From contig CM060883.1 of NCBI GenBank assembly GCA_030762935.1, positions 32,759,501 through 32,823,500 on the forward strand: a stretch of DNA of 64,000 nt, given 5' to 3'. The DNA comes from Hymenopus coronatus (lineage: Eukaryota > Arthropoda > Insecta > Mantodea > Hymenopodidae). Position 1 is the first letter of the stretch. Each line of letters begins with the position of its first letter. Below, one piece after another: positions 47,832-59,537 of the stretch. The notes under the pieces are model-generated. The model had not been told where the DNA came from, ran no database searches, and saw nothing but the letters and a program-made list of their open reading frames with translations. The position numbers were made by a program, and so were the translations under genes.

Positions 47832-48395
47832 TTTATTACTTTCTCTACACGTACTATGTACCAGCATAGTGTATAGAGAAGGTATTGTAGTGCCCCCAAA
47901 ATAGTGACCCCCGAGATTTCACCGGAAATACATGTTTTGAGACCCCCTGAATAAAAAAACCGCATTTTAGAAGAATGCCCATGCCTTGGGCAGCATAGTT
48001 CAAAAACGAAAACACCGTTCAGTACCAACCTTGGTATTTAAGTTCGGTATCTTCCAAGGATGATACACAAAGATGTTCAAGAAACCTTCCCCCCACTCCC
48101 AAATAACCTTTACATGGAAAAAAATTTGAAAATTTAGATTTTCTCAAAAATGGCTCTAAAGATTTTGATTAAAATCTCTTATATTTAAGATATTTACATG
48201 TCAAATAAAATATGTATCTTTAATTTTCTGGGAATAGCCTCCGAAGACATGTTTACTCAGGATAAATTTTGCATAACTGGTAAACAGCAAGAGATGGGCA
48301 AAATCTTACCCCACAACAAATGTAGAGCACGTTAAAACACACAATTTATATTATATATATTTTTCGTCGTGTTCACCATTTTTGACACATCGTTG
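47832..48395 (+). mobile_element. HER element, left arm of an inverted pair
   Basis: TTATTACTTTCTCTACACG to TTATATATATTTTTCGTCG; the right quarter is missing. Confidence 0.8.
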
Positions 48396-48399
48396 TGAT

Positions 48400-48450
48400 C
48401 AACATTTCTTGTGTACTAAGTTTTTGTCTATCTCTTATGGTAAAAAAAAA

Positions 48451-48481
<31 letters not shown>

Positions 48482-49018
48482 ACATAAATTGTGTGTTTTA
48501 ACGTGCTCTACATTTTCTGTGTGGTAAGTTTTTGTCTATCACTTACGGTTTAGCAGTTATGTAAAAATCCGTAAAATTCATCCAGAATAAAGTAGTCTTC
48601 AGACGCTATTCCCAGAAAAGTCAAGATATCCATTTTATTTGCCAAGTAAATACCTTAAATTTATGAGATTTTAATCAAAATCGTTGGAGCCATTTTTTAG
48701 ATAATCGAAATTTTGGAATTTTTTTCCATGTAAAGGGTAGTTTGGGGTGGTTTTTTTTTTCTTGTCGCATCCTTGGAAGATACCAAACCTAAATACCAAG
48801 TTTGGTTTTTAACGGTCTTTTCATTTTTGAGCTATGCTGCCCACAGACACACACACACACACACACACACACGCGGACATTTTTCTAAAAATGCCGTTTT
48901 TGGGTTCAGGGGGTCTCAAAACAAATATTTCCAGTGAAATCTCGGTACTGAATTTTTGGGTGCAAAGCAATACCTTCTCTGTACATTTTGTACATAGTAC
49001 GTGTAGAGAAAGATAAAA
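48400..49018 (-). mobile_element. HER element, right arm of an inverted pair
   Basis: Starts near TTGTGTACTAAGTTTTTGTC, includes an (AT)n tract at 48455-48482 and (CA)n at 48846-48871, ends GTGTAGAGAAAGATAAA. Hairpin ends of this pair point outward. Confidence 0.8.
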
Positions 49019-49524
49019 GCTCTCTAATGTAAAAGCTTTGCGGACGTTATTTTTCCTCCGCTCTGAAGTATTTTGCAGAAAACATTTAAGAAGGCCTCCA
49101 ACATGAACAAACGTGCAAGTATCTGCAGTGAACGCTTTAAAAACAATAATAACTCTTCATAGCTGCTCCAGCTACGAAGGAGAGAGCTTGCCCATTACAG
49201 CAGGCTTCAAAACTCTCAAACCCCAGTACATGAATGAACTCAATGGCTCTCGAGGGCCTTGGAGTTGAAATCCGCGCCCTACAGTAGCTGCTGCTCATGC
49301 TTACAATTGGTTAATTCTCTCTTGACATCTTCCAACAAAAAGACGGCCAGTAATTTGATCCGTCATAATGCTTTTTAAATTAAACTCAACAACTGGATGC
49401 CGCAGCGTCAATGACCAACTTAGTGCGTGTGAAAACGTGAACAACTGACTGTAGTGGTCCGGAAATGTTCCTTCAGTAGATGCTCACATTGATCCACCTG
49501 ATACATAAAGGGGTTGTACCCATC
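49019..49524. other. Unassigned sequence
   Basis: Nothing recognised. Confidence 0.5.
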
Positions 49525-49605
49525 CATCAATGTCTAAGGCGGGGCTCGAACTACAATACTCTGCTACTAATTGCTCTACACATCAAGCCTAATCGCTACA
49601 GGGAA
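49525..49605 (-). mobile_element. tRNA-derived fragment
   Basis: On the minus strand TGTGTAGAGCAATTAGTAGC (D-arm side) and a B box AGTTCGAGCCCC. Confidence 0.5.
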
Positions 49606-49730
49606 GATTCACTCACACTAATCAACCATGCATGTAGTTAAATCTCCGATGTATGCATCAACGTTGATTACACAAAATCTTGAACATATGAACATCAGCT
49701 TACGTTGTTTCCAAAGTTTACTTTATAGTA

Positions 49731-50445
49731 AAAATCTGATGTGTTCCATTCACATGACCTTCTCTACATCTGTGCAACAAATTATTGTTAAAAAGCTTAT
49801 GCTTCTATTTATTTCATGCTAATCCAGAAAAAAAATACCAGAAATAGTCTTATTACTTGCTTCCTTGTAAGTAGAAGCAAAATAAGGGAGTACCATTGGT
49901 TAAAGCTTTTTGCTATGTGACTGAAGTTCTTTTGTTTCTATGGACACGAGATGAAAAATTCCTATATGAGAAAAGTAAGTTTTTCAAAGCTGAAACCAAA
50001 AACAAGGAACATTTATAAAACGATCAACTCCACGAAAAAAATGTATATAACAAAAGTATGTGTTTTAACGTGCTCTTCATTTTTGTGTGGTAAATTTTTG
50101 TCCATCTCATATGGTTTAGCGGTTATGCAAAATTCCGTAAAATTCATCTAGGATAAAGTAGTCTTCAGAGGTTATTCCTAGAATATTCAAGATATACATT
50201 TTATTTTTCAGGTAAATATCTTTAATATACGACATTTTAATCAAAATCGTTAGAGCCATTTTTAAGAAAATAAAAAATTTCAAAAAAAGTTCCATGTAAA
50301 GGGTAGTTGGGGGTGGTGTTTTTTTTTTAATCTTCGTGTCGCATCCTTGGAAGATAAGACACTTAAATACCAAGTTTGGTATTCAACGGTCTTTTCGTTT
50401 TTGAGCTATGCTGTCCACAGACACCCACACACACACACACACTGT

Positions 50446-50485
<40 letters not shown>

Positions 50486-50640
50486 ACGGACCTTTTAGTA
50501 AAGATGCTTTTTTTTTTTTTTTTTGGATTCAAGGGGTCTTAAAACATGTATTTCCGGTGAAATCTCGGCATCAAATTTTTGGGTGGAATACAATACTTCC
50601 TCTATACACTATGTGCATAGTACGTGTAGAGAAAGTAAAA
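49731..50640 (-). mobile_element. HER element, full length with expanded CA tract
   Basis: AAAAATCTGATGTGTTCCATTC to GTGTAGAGAAAGTAAAA. The CA tract (50420-50485) is duplicated around CTGTCCA. Confidence 0.88.
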
Positions 50641-51306
50641 AATGTTGATTTATTTCAATCACATAATTTTCTCTACCTGTTCTGCAAACAAACTAATCTA
50701 ATAAAAGATTATTCTTTTATTTACATCATCCCAGTCGAGCTAAAATTAGTAGAATTAAGTCTTATTATTTGTTTCCTTGTAAGTAGAAGGGAAATAACGA
50801 AATGCACTAAGCTAAAGCGATAGTCATATGCTTTAAAACCTAGCTGTTATATAAAACAATTGAAATTAATGTCTCTTTACATGGCCAGAAGTAAATCAGG
50901 ATAGCTATGATATGAACGAAGACTTTGCATTTAAAAAAAAAATTAAGTATTTTAAAATTGAAACCAATAATAATGAGTATCTCATAAATACATAAATACT
51001 TAACGCTTACGGTTTACCAGTAATAAAAAGGTTTTCAGGAATGAAGAGGTCTTCAAAGGCTATTCCCACAAAATTCAAGGTAAGATTTCATTTGTCATGA
51101 AAGTATCGTAAACATACGCATAAAAATTGTTAGCCATTTTAAGAAAATCAAAATGGTGGAAAAAATCTTGGAAAATACCTAACTTATATATGAAGTAAGG
51201 TATTGGACCGTCTTTTCGTTTTAGTGCTATGCATCATACACACGCGGACCTTTTAATACATTTACAGGGACCTCAAAACATATATTTCTGGAAAATCTCG
51301 ACTTCA
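50638..51306 (-). mobile_element. HER element, diverged subfamily
   Basis: Starts AAAATGTTGATTTATTTCAATCACATAATTTTCTCTACC and ends near CTTCAGAGGATACATTCC, end to end with the previous copy. It contains CTAAGCTAAAGCGATAGTCATATG as at 20.8 kb. Confidence 0.7.
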
Positions 51307-51308
51307 GA

Positions 51309-52165
51309 GGATACATTCCCTACACGTACTATATACATTGTGTATAGAGAAGGTACTGTATTGAACCCAAAAATTCGATACCGAGATTTCACTAGAAATA
51401 TATGTTTTGGGACCCCCAGAATCCAAGAAAAAGCATTTTAGAAAAAGGTCCGTGTGTGTCTGTGGGCACTATAGCTCAAAAACGAAAAGTCCATTTAATA
51501 CCAAACTTGATTTTAAGTTCAGTACCTATTCTAAAAGGATGCGACACGATGATGTTCAAGAAAATCTCCCCACCCCCAACTACCCTTTACATGGAAAAAA
51601 AATCGAAAATTTTGGTTTTCACTTAAATGGTCCTAACGAATTTGGTTAAAATCTCGTATATTTAAGATGGTTACATGAAAATAAAATGTATAGGTATCTC
51701 GAATTTTCTCGGAATAGCCTCTGAAGATCTCTTTATTCAGAATGAACTTTTCTGAATTCTGCATAACTGGCAAACCATAAGAGATAGACAAAAACTTACT
51801 GCACAAAAAATGTAGATCTCTTTAAAAGACACAACTTATGACATATACATTTTTTTCATGGAGTTGCCTATTTTCGGCATATTCCTTGTTATTGGTTTCA
51901 GTTTTAGAATACTTAAAATTTTCTCATACGGTAACTTGTCAACTCCTGGCCGCGCAAAGTACGGATTGTAATCCCATAGTAACTACATATTAAAACAGTT
52001 AATTGTCGGTTTAACCTAGTGTATTCCTTATTTCTCTTCTAGTTATAAAGGAACTAAGTAATAAGTCCGTTTCTGGTAACATTTTAAATAGATAGAAGAA
52101 TAAGCATATTAAAATAATTTGATACAAAGATGTTGAGAAAATCATATGAATGGAGCACGTAAGTT
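51309..52165 (+). mobile_element. HER element, full length
   Basis: ATTCCCTACACGTACTATATACATTGTGTATAGAG hairpin to CATATGAATGGAGCACGTAAG. Its hairpin end abuts the hairpin end of the copy on its left. Confidence 0.8.
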
Positions 52166-52220
52166 TTTGTTTTCTTCTATTTTCCTTCTGAATTTATTCA
52201 ACTCCTGTGTATGTAGATTA

Positions 52221-52397
52221 TTTTTTACTTTCTCAAGCACGAATGTACAATGTGCCTACATAGTAGGCAGAAAAGGTATTATATTCCATCCAAAAAATCG
52301 ATACCCACATTTCACCGGAAATACATACTTTGAGGTTCCCGGAATCCATAAAAAGGACTCTTAGAAAAAGGTCCGTAGCATGTTATGCGTGCGCGCG

Positions 52398-52448
<51 letters not shown>

Positions 52449-52790
52449 GTCTATGTGTCTGTTTGTCTGTGGGCACCATAACTCAAAAACGAAAAATCCG
52501 TTAAGTAATAAAATTTTAATCCAATTTTAATATTTCTCAAGGGTGCGGCATTAAGATTTTCAAGAAACTCCCCCCATCCCATACTGCCCTTTATATGGAA
52601 TATTTTTCGAAATTTTAGATTTCATAAAAAATGGCTCTAACGATTTGGATTAAAATTTACGTAATTTGAAGACATTTACATGGCAAACAAAATGTATACC
52701 TATCCTGAATTCCTTCGGAATCCTCTTCATTGTGAATGACTCTTGCATAACTTGTAAGCTGTAAGAAATAGACAAAACAAAATGCTATTT
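52221..52790 (+). mobile_element. HER element, right end replaced by mariner
   Basis: TTTTTTACTTTCTCAAGCACG to GTAAGCTGTAAGAAATAGAC, with a long (GT)n at 52396-52446. Confidence 0.8.
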
Positions 52791-52792
52791 TT

Positions 52793-53139
52793 GAAAGATC
52801 TTCGTACTTAACGACGTTTGCGGAGAGCCATTCAAAACAAACGAAGAGGAATGCTGACTTCAGGAATTGAGTTGATCCATAACAACGCTCGTCCACTCTG
52901 CTGGCACAACCCATCGGCTCCTTGAACAGTTTCAATGGGACATTTTCGATCATCCGCCGTAGAGTCCTGACCTGGCACCCAGCGACTTATACCTTTTCCC
53001 TGAGCTGAAAACGTGGCAAGGAAGACAGCACTTTCAAACCAACGAATATCTTCAAACCAATGTCCATGCTCATTTGAAATCATTGGCGGGAACATATTTA
53101 TAGCCTACCGGAGGTTGAAAAAAAAAAGGCCCTCGTATA
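52793..53139 (+). mobile_element. Rearranged mariner transposon, copy 3
   Basis: Begins at GAAAGATCTTC, then the plus strand encodes RRLRRAIQNKRRGMLTSG, HNNARPHSAGTTHRLLEQF, SPDLAPSDLYLFPELKTW and NVHAHLKSLAGT, a stop, and a deletion of the last part, ending at the terminal repeat GGTTGAAAAAAAAAAGGCCCTCGTATA. It lacks everything upstream of the palindromic AGATCT site. Confidence 0.78.
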
Positions 53140-53683
53140 TTGCAAGTGCTGATCTTCATAGGCAAATACCTTTAACAAGATCTATAACTCCAGGAATTTG
53201 AATTAGTTACAAACGCATACATTTCAGCATCAGCATTCCTTTGCTAGAACCCAAGAACCTGTTTCTCTTTAATGATAATCCATTCTGTGATGTTGAGGCT
53301 CAAACAGAAAGCCTGGTGTTCTCTTTTGATACGGTAACCTAGGACCTATTTTCTCGTACACCTTGTTTTACGTACATACGAAATTCTACCGAAGGTTAAT
53401 TTGGGTTGCGAGCAGCGATCCTTTAACCTTATTTCATGCTTGCCTAGGTCTGTCGTCAGTCCCCTGTTAAATTCACTTTCAACGGGTACGCGCACAAGAG
53501 AATTCCAACATTGCAATATTATTACAAACATTCGCCGAGTTGCGGGCAATTCTATCATCTACAGTGATGTCATGGAATTAGTTTGCTTTGAGCCTTCTTA
53601 GGTTTTTGTGTGCTGTTTAAGGAGGCTTTGATCTGAGCTTCTGCTAGAGCTTTCCAAACTGTGCTACGCGAGCGCAACAGGAA
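53140..53683. other. Unassigned sequence
   Basis: Nothing recognised. Confidence 0.5.
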
Positions 53684-54469
53684 AAGTTCTGATGTGTTCC
53701 ATTCACATGACTTTCTCTACATCTCTCCAACAAATTATTGTTAAAAAGCCCATGCTTTTATTTACTTCATGCTAATCGAGGAAAAATTAGCAGAAATAGT
53801 CTTATTTCTTGCTTTATTGTAAGCAGAAGCGAAATAAGGGAGTACCATAGGATAAAGTGAAAACCAAAAGCTGGTTGCTATGTGATTGAAGATCGTTTGT
53901 TTGTATGGATACGAGTTGGCAAATTCCTGTATGAGAAAAGTATCAGATTTTCAAAGCTGAAACCAAAAACAAGGAATATCTCAAAAACGATCAACTCCAC
54001 GAAAAAAATGTATATAACATAAATTGTGTGTTTTAACGTGATCTACATTATTTGTGTGTTAATCTTTTGTCCATCTCTTACGGTTTAGTAGTTATGCAAA
54101 ATTCATCCAGAATAAAGTAGTGTTCAGAGGCTATTCCCAAAAAATTCAAGATATTCATTTTATTTGTCAGGTAAATATCTTTAATATACGATATTTTAAT
54201 CAAAATCGTTAGAGCCATTGTTGAAAAAATTTTCGAAAAAAGTCCCATGTAAATGGTATTTTGGGGTGAGGGGATTTTTCTCAAAATCTTCGTGTCGCAT
54301 CTCTGGAGGATATTAAACTTAAATATCAAGTTTGGTTGTGAAAATGCTTTTTCTGGATACGGGACCCTAAAACATATATTTCCGGTGAAATCTCGGTATC
54401 GAAATTTTGGGTGGAGTGCAATACCTTCTCTATACACTCTGTACATAGTACATGTAGAGAAAGTAAAAA
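53684..54469 (-). mobile_element. HER element, near full length
   Basis: TCTGATGTGTTCCATTCACATGAC to CATGTAGAGAAAGTAAAAA; the CA tract is deleted (TTTGGTTGTGAAAATGC). Confidence 0.85.
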
Positions 54470-54960
54470 TCTGAGTGTATATTCACATAACTTACCCTAG
54501 CTATTCCAAATACGATCTTACAAAAGATTATTATTTTATGTACATCATGCTAATCGAGATAAATATTAGTATAGATACTATTATTATGTATATGCTTCCT
54601 TTTAAGTAGGTGAGAAATAAGGGAATACGTTAGCCTAAAGCGATAGTCAGACCCTTTTAAAACTCGTCGCTCTGTGAAACAATTGAGATCGATTCGCGTC
54701 GCGTTTGCGATAAGTGCAGTATTTTAAAACTGAAACTAATAAGAAGTAATATCGCAAAAACGGTCAGTTCTGCAAAAATCTTTTTAACCAGATCTACATG
54801 TTTTGTGTGCTGAGTTTTTGTCAATCTGTTACGGTTTACCAGTTATACAAAATACATCTGGAATGAAGAGGTCTTCAGAGGCTATTTCGAGAAAATTCCA
54901 GATAAATATGTTATTTGCCATGCAATTTTAATGTGTAGAATTAGAATTATTAGCTTGATT
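54465..54960 (-). mobile_element. HER right part, diverged subfamily, head-to-tail
   Basis: AAAAATCTGAGTGTATATTCACATAAC to AGATAAATATGTTATTTGCC. It shares five A with the preceding copy. Confidence 0.72.
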
Positions 54961-55034
54961 AGAATTATTAGAATAATGAAGTTCGACAGTAATATAATAT
55001 TTACATAACCATACAAGCTAAAGTTTTGATACAC

Positions 55035-55165
55035 TGTGGGGCGGTATTGGGTTCGTATCCCGGGCGCAGGTTATGGGTATTGGGAATGGTGTGGGTTTGT
55101 GTGTGGCCTAGCTCATGGAGTTGAGTAGCATCGAAACTCTTTCAGGTTGTGGTGAGACACAAGTG
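55035..55165 (+). mobile_element. tRNA-derived SINE fragment (S8)
   Basis: B box GGGTTCGTATCCC then GGTTATGGGTATTGGGAATGG and AGTTGAGTAGCATCGAAACTC; the 5' head is missing. Confidence 0.5.
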
Positions 55166-55799
55166 CTTTATTAATTTATTTCGGTCTTTTTCCGCCGTCG
55201 AACACACGAGTATACTTCTTAATTTGCTACTATGAAGTTACACTTTACCCACCCACGACTACTATTATTTATTAGTATGATACAATGATATGTTTCTGTA
55301 TTCGGGTCAGTATTAAAACAACTATTTCCCTATCTTTCACAGGTAGCCTGCCCGGCTCCACCTCGGACTCTAAAAATCATATCTTAGTCGTGCGTAGGTT
55401 CTTCGTCAAGTGCCTTAAACAGTGGCGCCTGAACAGCGAGCATTGTTTTCTGTCTCGTTGGGTCCCCTCGGGCAGTGTCCTTTCATCTCCTTCGGGTAAA
55501 CGCTCTTCCCCTAACGTTATCTAGTGCCACTAGTTCGTGACCTATACGTGTTTAGAGTCTTTCTACACTTCCCATTTTCACTGTAGATTTATATTTTCTC
55601 TTCTTATATAATTTATATTGTTAGCTATTATTTATATTTCCCTTCTGAATAACTCTTAGCCCCGTGACAAGACATGTACTGTCTCAACAGCAAAAATATA
55701 GCTTTTGTTATGTATAATATTGGTATAGATTCCAGTAAGATTATCTTACAATGTATATTTTACAAATTCACAATTGCGTTACCTTAAAGCAGAAAAAAC
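55166..55799. other. Unassigned sequence with a primer-binding-site-like motif
   Basis: 55423-55440 (TGGCGCCTGAACAGCGAG) resembles a tRNA-Lys primer binding site of LTR retroelements. No paired LTR and no gag or pol motif is visible. Otherwise nothing recognised. Confidence 0.35.
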
Positions 55800-55975
55800 A
55801 GATGTACATATCTTAAACATACGGTATTTTAGTGACATTCATTGGAGCCATTTTTTGAGAAGACAATGTAAGAGACACAGTGTGGGAAGGTGAGCTTTTC
55901 TTCAATATATTTCTGTCACATCCTTAGATGATGCTCAAATTAAATCCCAAGTTTGGTATTTAACCGACAGGGGAG
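55800..55975 (-). mobile_element. HER internal fragment
   Basis: ATACGGTATTTTAGTGACATTC, GGAGCCATTTTTTGAGAA, TCACATCCTTAGATGATGC and CCCAAGTTTGGTATTTAACCG in inverse order. Confidence 0.6.
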
Positions 55976-55993
55976 GATATTTGTTACATCTCA

Positions 55994-56132
55994 GATTTTT
56001 ACTTCCTCTACAGGCACAATGGTAACTGCATAATAGGTCGAGAAGGTATTGCATTCCAACAAAAAATTCTATGTCAACAGATTGTTGAAAATACTCAATT
56101 TAGGGTCTCCTGTATTCACAAAAAAAAAATAA
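55994..56132 (+). mobile_element. HER hairpin-end fragment
   Basis: ATTTTTACTTCCTCTACAGGC to CTCCTGTATTCACAAAAA, then joined to an inverted full copy. Confidence 0.65.
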
Positions 56133-57028
56133 TAATAAAAAATTTGATGTGTTCCATTCACATGACTTTCTCTACATCTCTGCAACAAATTATTGTTAAA
56201 AAGCTAATGCTTCTATTTTCTTCATGCTAATCAAGAAAAAATTAGCAGAAAGAGTCTTACTTGCTTCCTTGTAAGTAGACGCGAAATAAGGGAGTATCAT
56301 AGGTTAAAGTGATAGTCAAAAGCTGGTTGATATGTGACTGAAGTTCCTTTGTTTGTATGGACAAGAGTTGACAAATTCCCGTATGAGAAAAGTATGCTTT
56401 TTAAAGCTGAAACCAAAAACAAGGAATATCTAAAAAACGATCAACTCCACGAAAAAAAAATTATATAACCTAAAGTGTGTGTTTCAATGTGCTCTACATT
56501 TTTTGTATGGTAAATTTTTGTATATCTCTTACGGTTTAGCAGTTATGCAATATTCCGTAAAATTCATCTGGAATAAAGTAGTCTTCAGAGGCTATTCCCA
56601 GAAATTTCAAGATATACATAGTATTTGTCAGGTAAATATCTTTAATATACGATATTTTAACAAAATTGTTAGAGCCATTTTTCAGAAAATAAAAGATTTC
56701 GAATGAAGTTCCATGTAAAGGGTAGTTGGGGATGGGGTGATTTTCTTGAAAATCGTGTCGCGTTCCTTGCATGATATCAAACTTAAATACCACGTGTGGT
56801 ACTTAACAGTATTTTAGTTTTTGAGCTATGCTGACAACATACACATGCGCGCGCGCGCGCACACACACACACACACACATCTTTTTCGAGAATTTTTTTT
56901 TTTTTTAATTCAGGGAGACCCTAAACATGCATTTCCCGTAAAATCTCGATATCGAATTTTTGGGTGCATTACAATACCCTCTCTATACACTATGTACTTG
57001 TACATAGTACACGTAGAGAAAGTAAAAA
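56133..57028 (-). mobile_element. HER element, full length
   Basis: AAAAAATTTGATGTGTTCCATTC to ACACGTAGAGAAAGTAAAAA, with GC/AC microsatellite at 56845-56878. Confidence 0.87.
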
Positions 57029-57197
57029 TTCGACTATCGCTTTAGTCTAGGGTATTCTCTTAATTTCTTTCTAGTTAAAAGGATGCAAGTAATAAGATCA
57101 TTTTTACTAATGTTCATCTCGATTAGAAGAATATGCTTTCTAACAGTAATTTGTAACAGAGATGTAGAGAAAAAACATGTGAGTGGAACACAAAAAG
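57028..57197 (+). mobile_element. HER right-end fragment
   Basis: GACTATCGCTTTAGTCTAGGG to GTAGAGAAAAAACATGTGAGTGG. Confidence 0.7.
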
Positions 57198-57681
57198 TTC
57201 AATTCCTTGGAGAATGTATTCGCAGATGTGCTTGTCTCTGAAATGCCTACGCATTTATTAAAATTGCTTTTATGGTTTCTTTTCTTTCGTTGTGAAACAT
57301 ATCCTGGACTTGTAATTACTGACCTTAAGGAATGAAAAAGTTGTTTACGTCACCGTTGCTCGCTCGTTTGCTAAAATGTCGTTGAAGGTGCACAGTAGCG
57401 GAATTAGAGAGCCATCTAAATTCCTCGCAAGCAAAAGAGGAGTTGCTCTGAAGTTTCTGCTTTGTTTTTCCAACCAAAGCAAAATGTCAAGCTCTCAAGT
57501 TGATGCAGGGTCCTTCCATTAACAAAATGTGTTCTAATTTAGGAAAATTAGTATTTACAGATTTTTTTATTAAACATTTTCTTTTAGGTTATAAGTACCG
57601 AATCATTAACGTTAAAATAGTCCTTGTGCTCAATTTTTTTAATTATAAGCACTTAATATTCATAATAGCGCGACACTGGGT
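57198..57681. other. Unassigned sequence
   Basis: Nothing recognised. Confidence 0.5.
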
Positions 57682-57775
57682 AAAAATCTGATGTGTTCCA
57701 TTACATTACTTACTCTATTGTTATATTACAAAAGTTATTCTTTTATCTACAATATGTTAAGCAGAAATTATTAAG
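57682..57775 (-). mobile_element. HER right-end fragment
   Basis: AAAAATCTGATGTGTTCCATTAC to GTTAAGCAGAAATTATTAAG. Confidence 0.65.
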
Positions 57776-57822
57776 CTAAGCACGAATTAAAGTTTTAAGA
57801 TTGTCACACCAATGTGATTAAA

Positions 57823-58160
57823 TGTTTACTTTCCATACATGTATAATGTACACAATGTATGAAGTATTGTGTTCCACCCAAGAATTTGATGTCGAGTTTC
57901 ATCGGAAATATATGTTTTGAAGTCCCCTAAATCCGAAAAAAGAAAAGAAATAAAAAAAAACATATTTACAAAAAGGTCTTCGTGTGTGTCTGTAGATGGC
58001 ATAACTCAATCATCAAGTTTGTGACACGAAGATTTTCAAGAAAATCCGTCATCTCAAACCACCCTGGAGATTTTGTTTTCCAAAGCATGGCTCTAACGAT
58101 TTTCATTAAAATACCGTATATTAGCTGAATTTTGCATAACTGGTGAACCATAAGAAATAG
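57823..58160 (+). mobile_element. HER element, broken, ending at a SINE
   Basis: TTTACTTTCCATACATG, ACAATGTATGAAG, ACACGAAGATTTTCAAG, GGCTCTAACGATTTTC and CTGGTGAACCATAAGAAATAG in normal order with deletions between. Confidence 0.7.
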
Positions 58161-58162
58161 AA

Positions 58163-58530
58163 GCCGTCGCGCTGTGGTGGAGTGGTTAGACCATTCGCCT
58201 CTCACCAAAGGGGCTCATGTTCATACCCAAGCGACTGAATAAGGTATTTGTGGTGGACAAAGTGGTGTAGGGGCGGGTTTACTCCGGATTCTCCAGTTTA
58301 CCCCGCCATCGCATTCCACCAATTGCTCCATCGTCACATTTTCAACCATCAATAACGCTTACGTTTCCTATCATCCACTTCCTCGTGCTCATGCCTGGCT
58401 ACGGGCTGACCCCTCGAAACAGGTTCTTCGTCCTGTTGGTGCTTCTGACCCCTAGGTATTGGCTTGTAAGTCCTAGTGGGGTGTCAGTCCTACAATTACC
58501 GGGAGGGTAAGCCGATTACGAAACGAAATT
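58163..58530 (+). mobile_element. SINE S1-long, left arm of an inverted pair
   Basis: Head GCCGTCGCGCTGTGGTGGAG, body GGTGGACAAAGTGGTGTAGG, CATCCACTTCCTCGTGCTC, and tail GGGAGGGTAAGCCGATTACGAAA. About 365 bases, probably complete. Confidence 0.85.
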
Positions 58531-58571
58531 ACTTTTTTCGTTATTTTTCATGATCCCTTTACCCTCACCTC

Positions 58572-58841
58572 ATTTCAGAACTGACACTCCATAAGGGTCA
58601 GAAGTCTGTCGGGGAGCCAACTGCACGAAACCAGAGAATGGAGAACCTGGAGCCAGGCATGAACACGAGGAAGTGGAGGACATGAAATGCAAGTGAAATG
58701 GATGATAGGAAAGGTGATGATGGAGTAATTGGTGGAATGAGTGGCGGGGGAAAGGACCCAAAGAAAACCCGCCCAAACGCCGCTTCGTCCACCACAAATG
58801 CAACACCCGGGCCGCTTAGGTGGGAGGCGAGCGTTCTGCCA

Positions 58842-58842
<1 letters not shown>
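58572..58842 (-). mobile_element. SINE S1-long, right arm of an inverted pair
   Basis: Inverse S1-long from CTGACACTCCATAAGGGTC to GGCCGCTTAGGTGGGAGG. The extreme head is replaced by an (ATT)n run. About 40 bases separate it from the left arm. Confidence 0.8.

Positions 58843-58878
<36 letters not shown>
58843..58878. repeat. (ATT)n microsatellite
   Basis: Twelve ATT trinucleotides. Confidence 0.95.
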
Positions 58879-58943
58879 GATATGCCACGCAATTTGTTTG
58901 TAGAATTTCGACCCCTTGTATCATAAAGTTTATCATCACTCAC

Positions 58944-59102
58944 CTTGTAATTTGGAGGCGGTGGATGCCAGAAGCCCTTCCAGCGACCGGGAGTTGTGGT
59001 GCAGAAGCGCCTGGAAATCCTTTCGAACCAAGGACCGGAGATTCGTCTCCATCTCCAGAGTACAGCAACTTTGTGCTGATTCACAAACGCTTAACGCGGA
59101 GC
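58944..59102 (-). CDS. Internal exon of a glypican (Dally/Dlp-type) gene
   Basis: Glypicans are GPI-anchored heparan sulfate proteoglycans that shape Wnt, Hedgehog and BMP signalling at the cell surface. On the minus strand a T-rich tract with TTTTTGTTTCAG ends just before this stretch, and CAAG/GTGAGTGATG closes it. The 159 bases are open throughout: two bases finishing a split codon, 52 full codons, one base of the next, so both flanking introns are phase 1. The peptide contains VCESAQSCCTLEMETNLRSL, matching the family's N-terminal C-x5-CC-T-x-EME signature, then RKDFQALLHHNSRSLEGLL and ASTASKLQ, which fit the helix that follows in the glypican core. Signal peptide, remaining cysteines and GPI region are not in this exon; the upstream exon lies to the right, the next to the left. 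Base composition is clearly richer in G+C than the surroundings. Dally-like seems more likely than Dlp-like, but I cannot decide. Confidence 0.78.
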
Positions 59103-59537
59103 CTGAAACAAAAAAACAAAAAAAAGGAGATGCTTTTATTTCTATTTGCTGCTGAATATTCATTAACATGCGACAGCATGCTTCATTAGCTGCCTTAAAT
59201 ATGAATGTCATTTGCAAACACTGCATTACGCGTAGCTCACAGAGTGATAGTTTCCGCCTGAAGACTCCTGCAATGGGATGTGAAAACACGCATTTTCACT
59301 AATTATTTATGCAGCAAGTTGTTTATATTCTGTGTTTCTATCCAGTCATTAATTACATATTACAAAAGGCCTAACTCATAACAAAAAACACTTTAAGGTA
59401 TGAAAATTAGATCACATTAAAATTCGCAACATTAATAGTTTACGTGCGTAACACCAATTAACTACCTTTATTAACTTTATGAACAATAATCCAAATATAT
59501 AGAGATTTATGCCTGTCTTTATAGAAAACTGATTAAT
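59103..59537 (-). other. Upstream intron flank of the glypican exon
   Basis: Immediately right of the exon is a CTTTTTTTTTGTTTTTTTG polypyrimidine tract on the minus strand. Beyond it nothing is recognised. The open frame of the exon continues by chance through the intron to about 59289, without splice support. Confidence 0.55.

Noticed and set aside
58575..59084. 169-codon minus-strand frame overlapping the glypican exon in another frame
   Set aside because: It runs across a microsatellite and a SINE; the glypican frame has the family signature and fits the splice sites.
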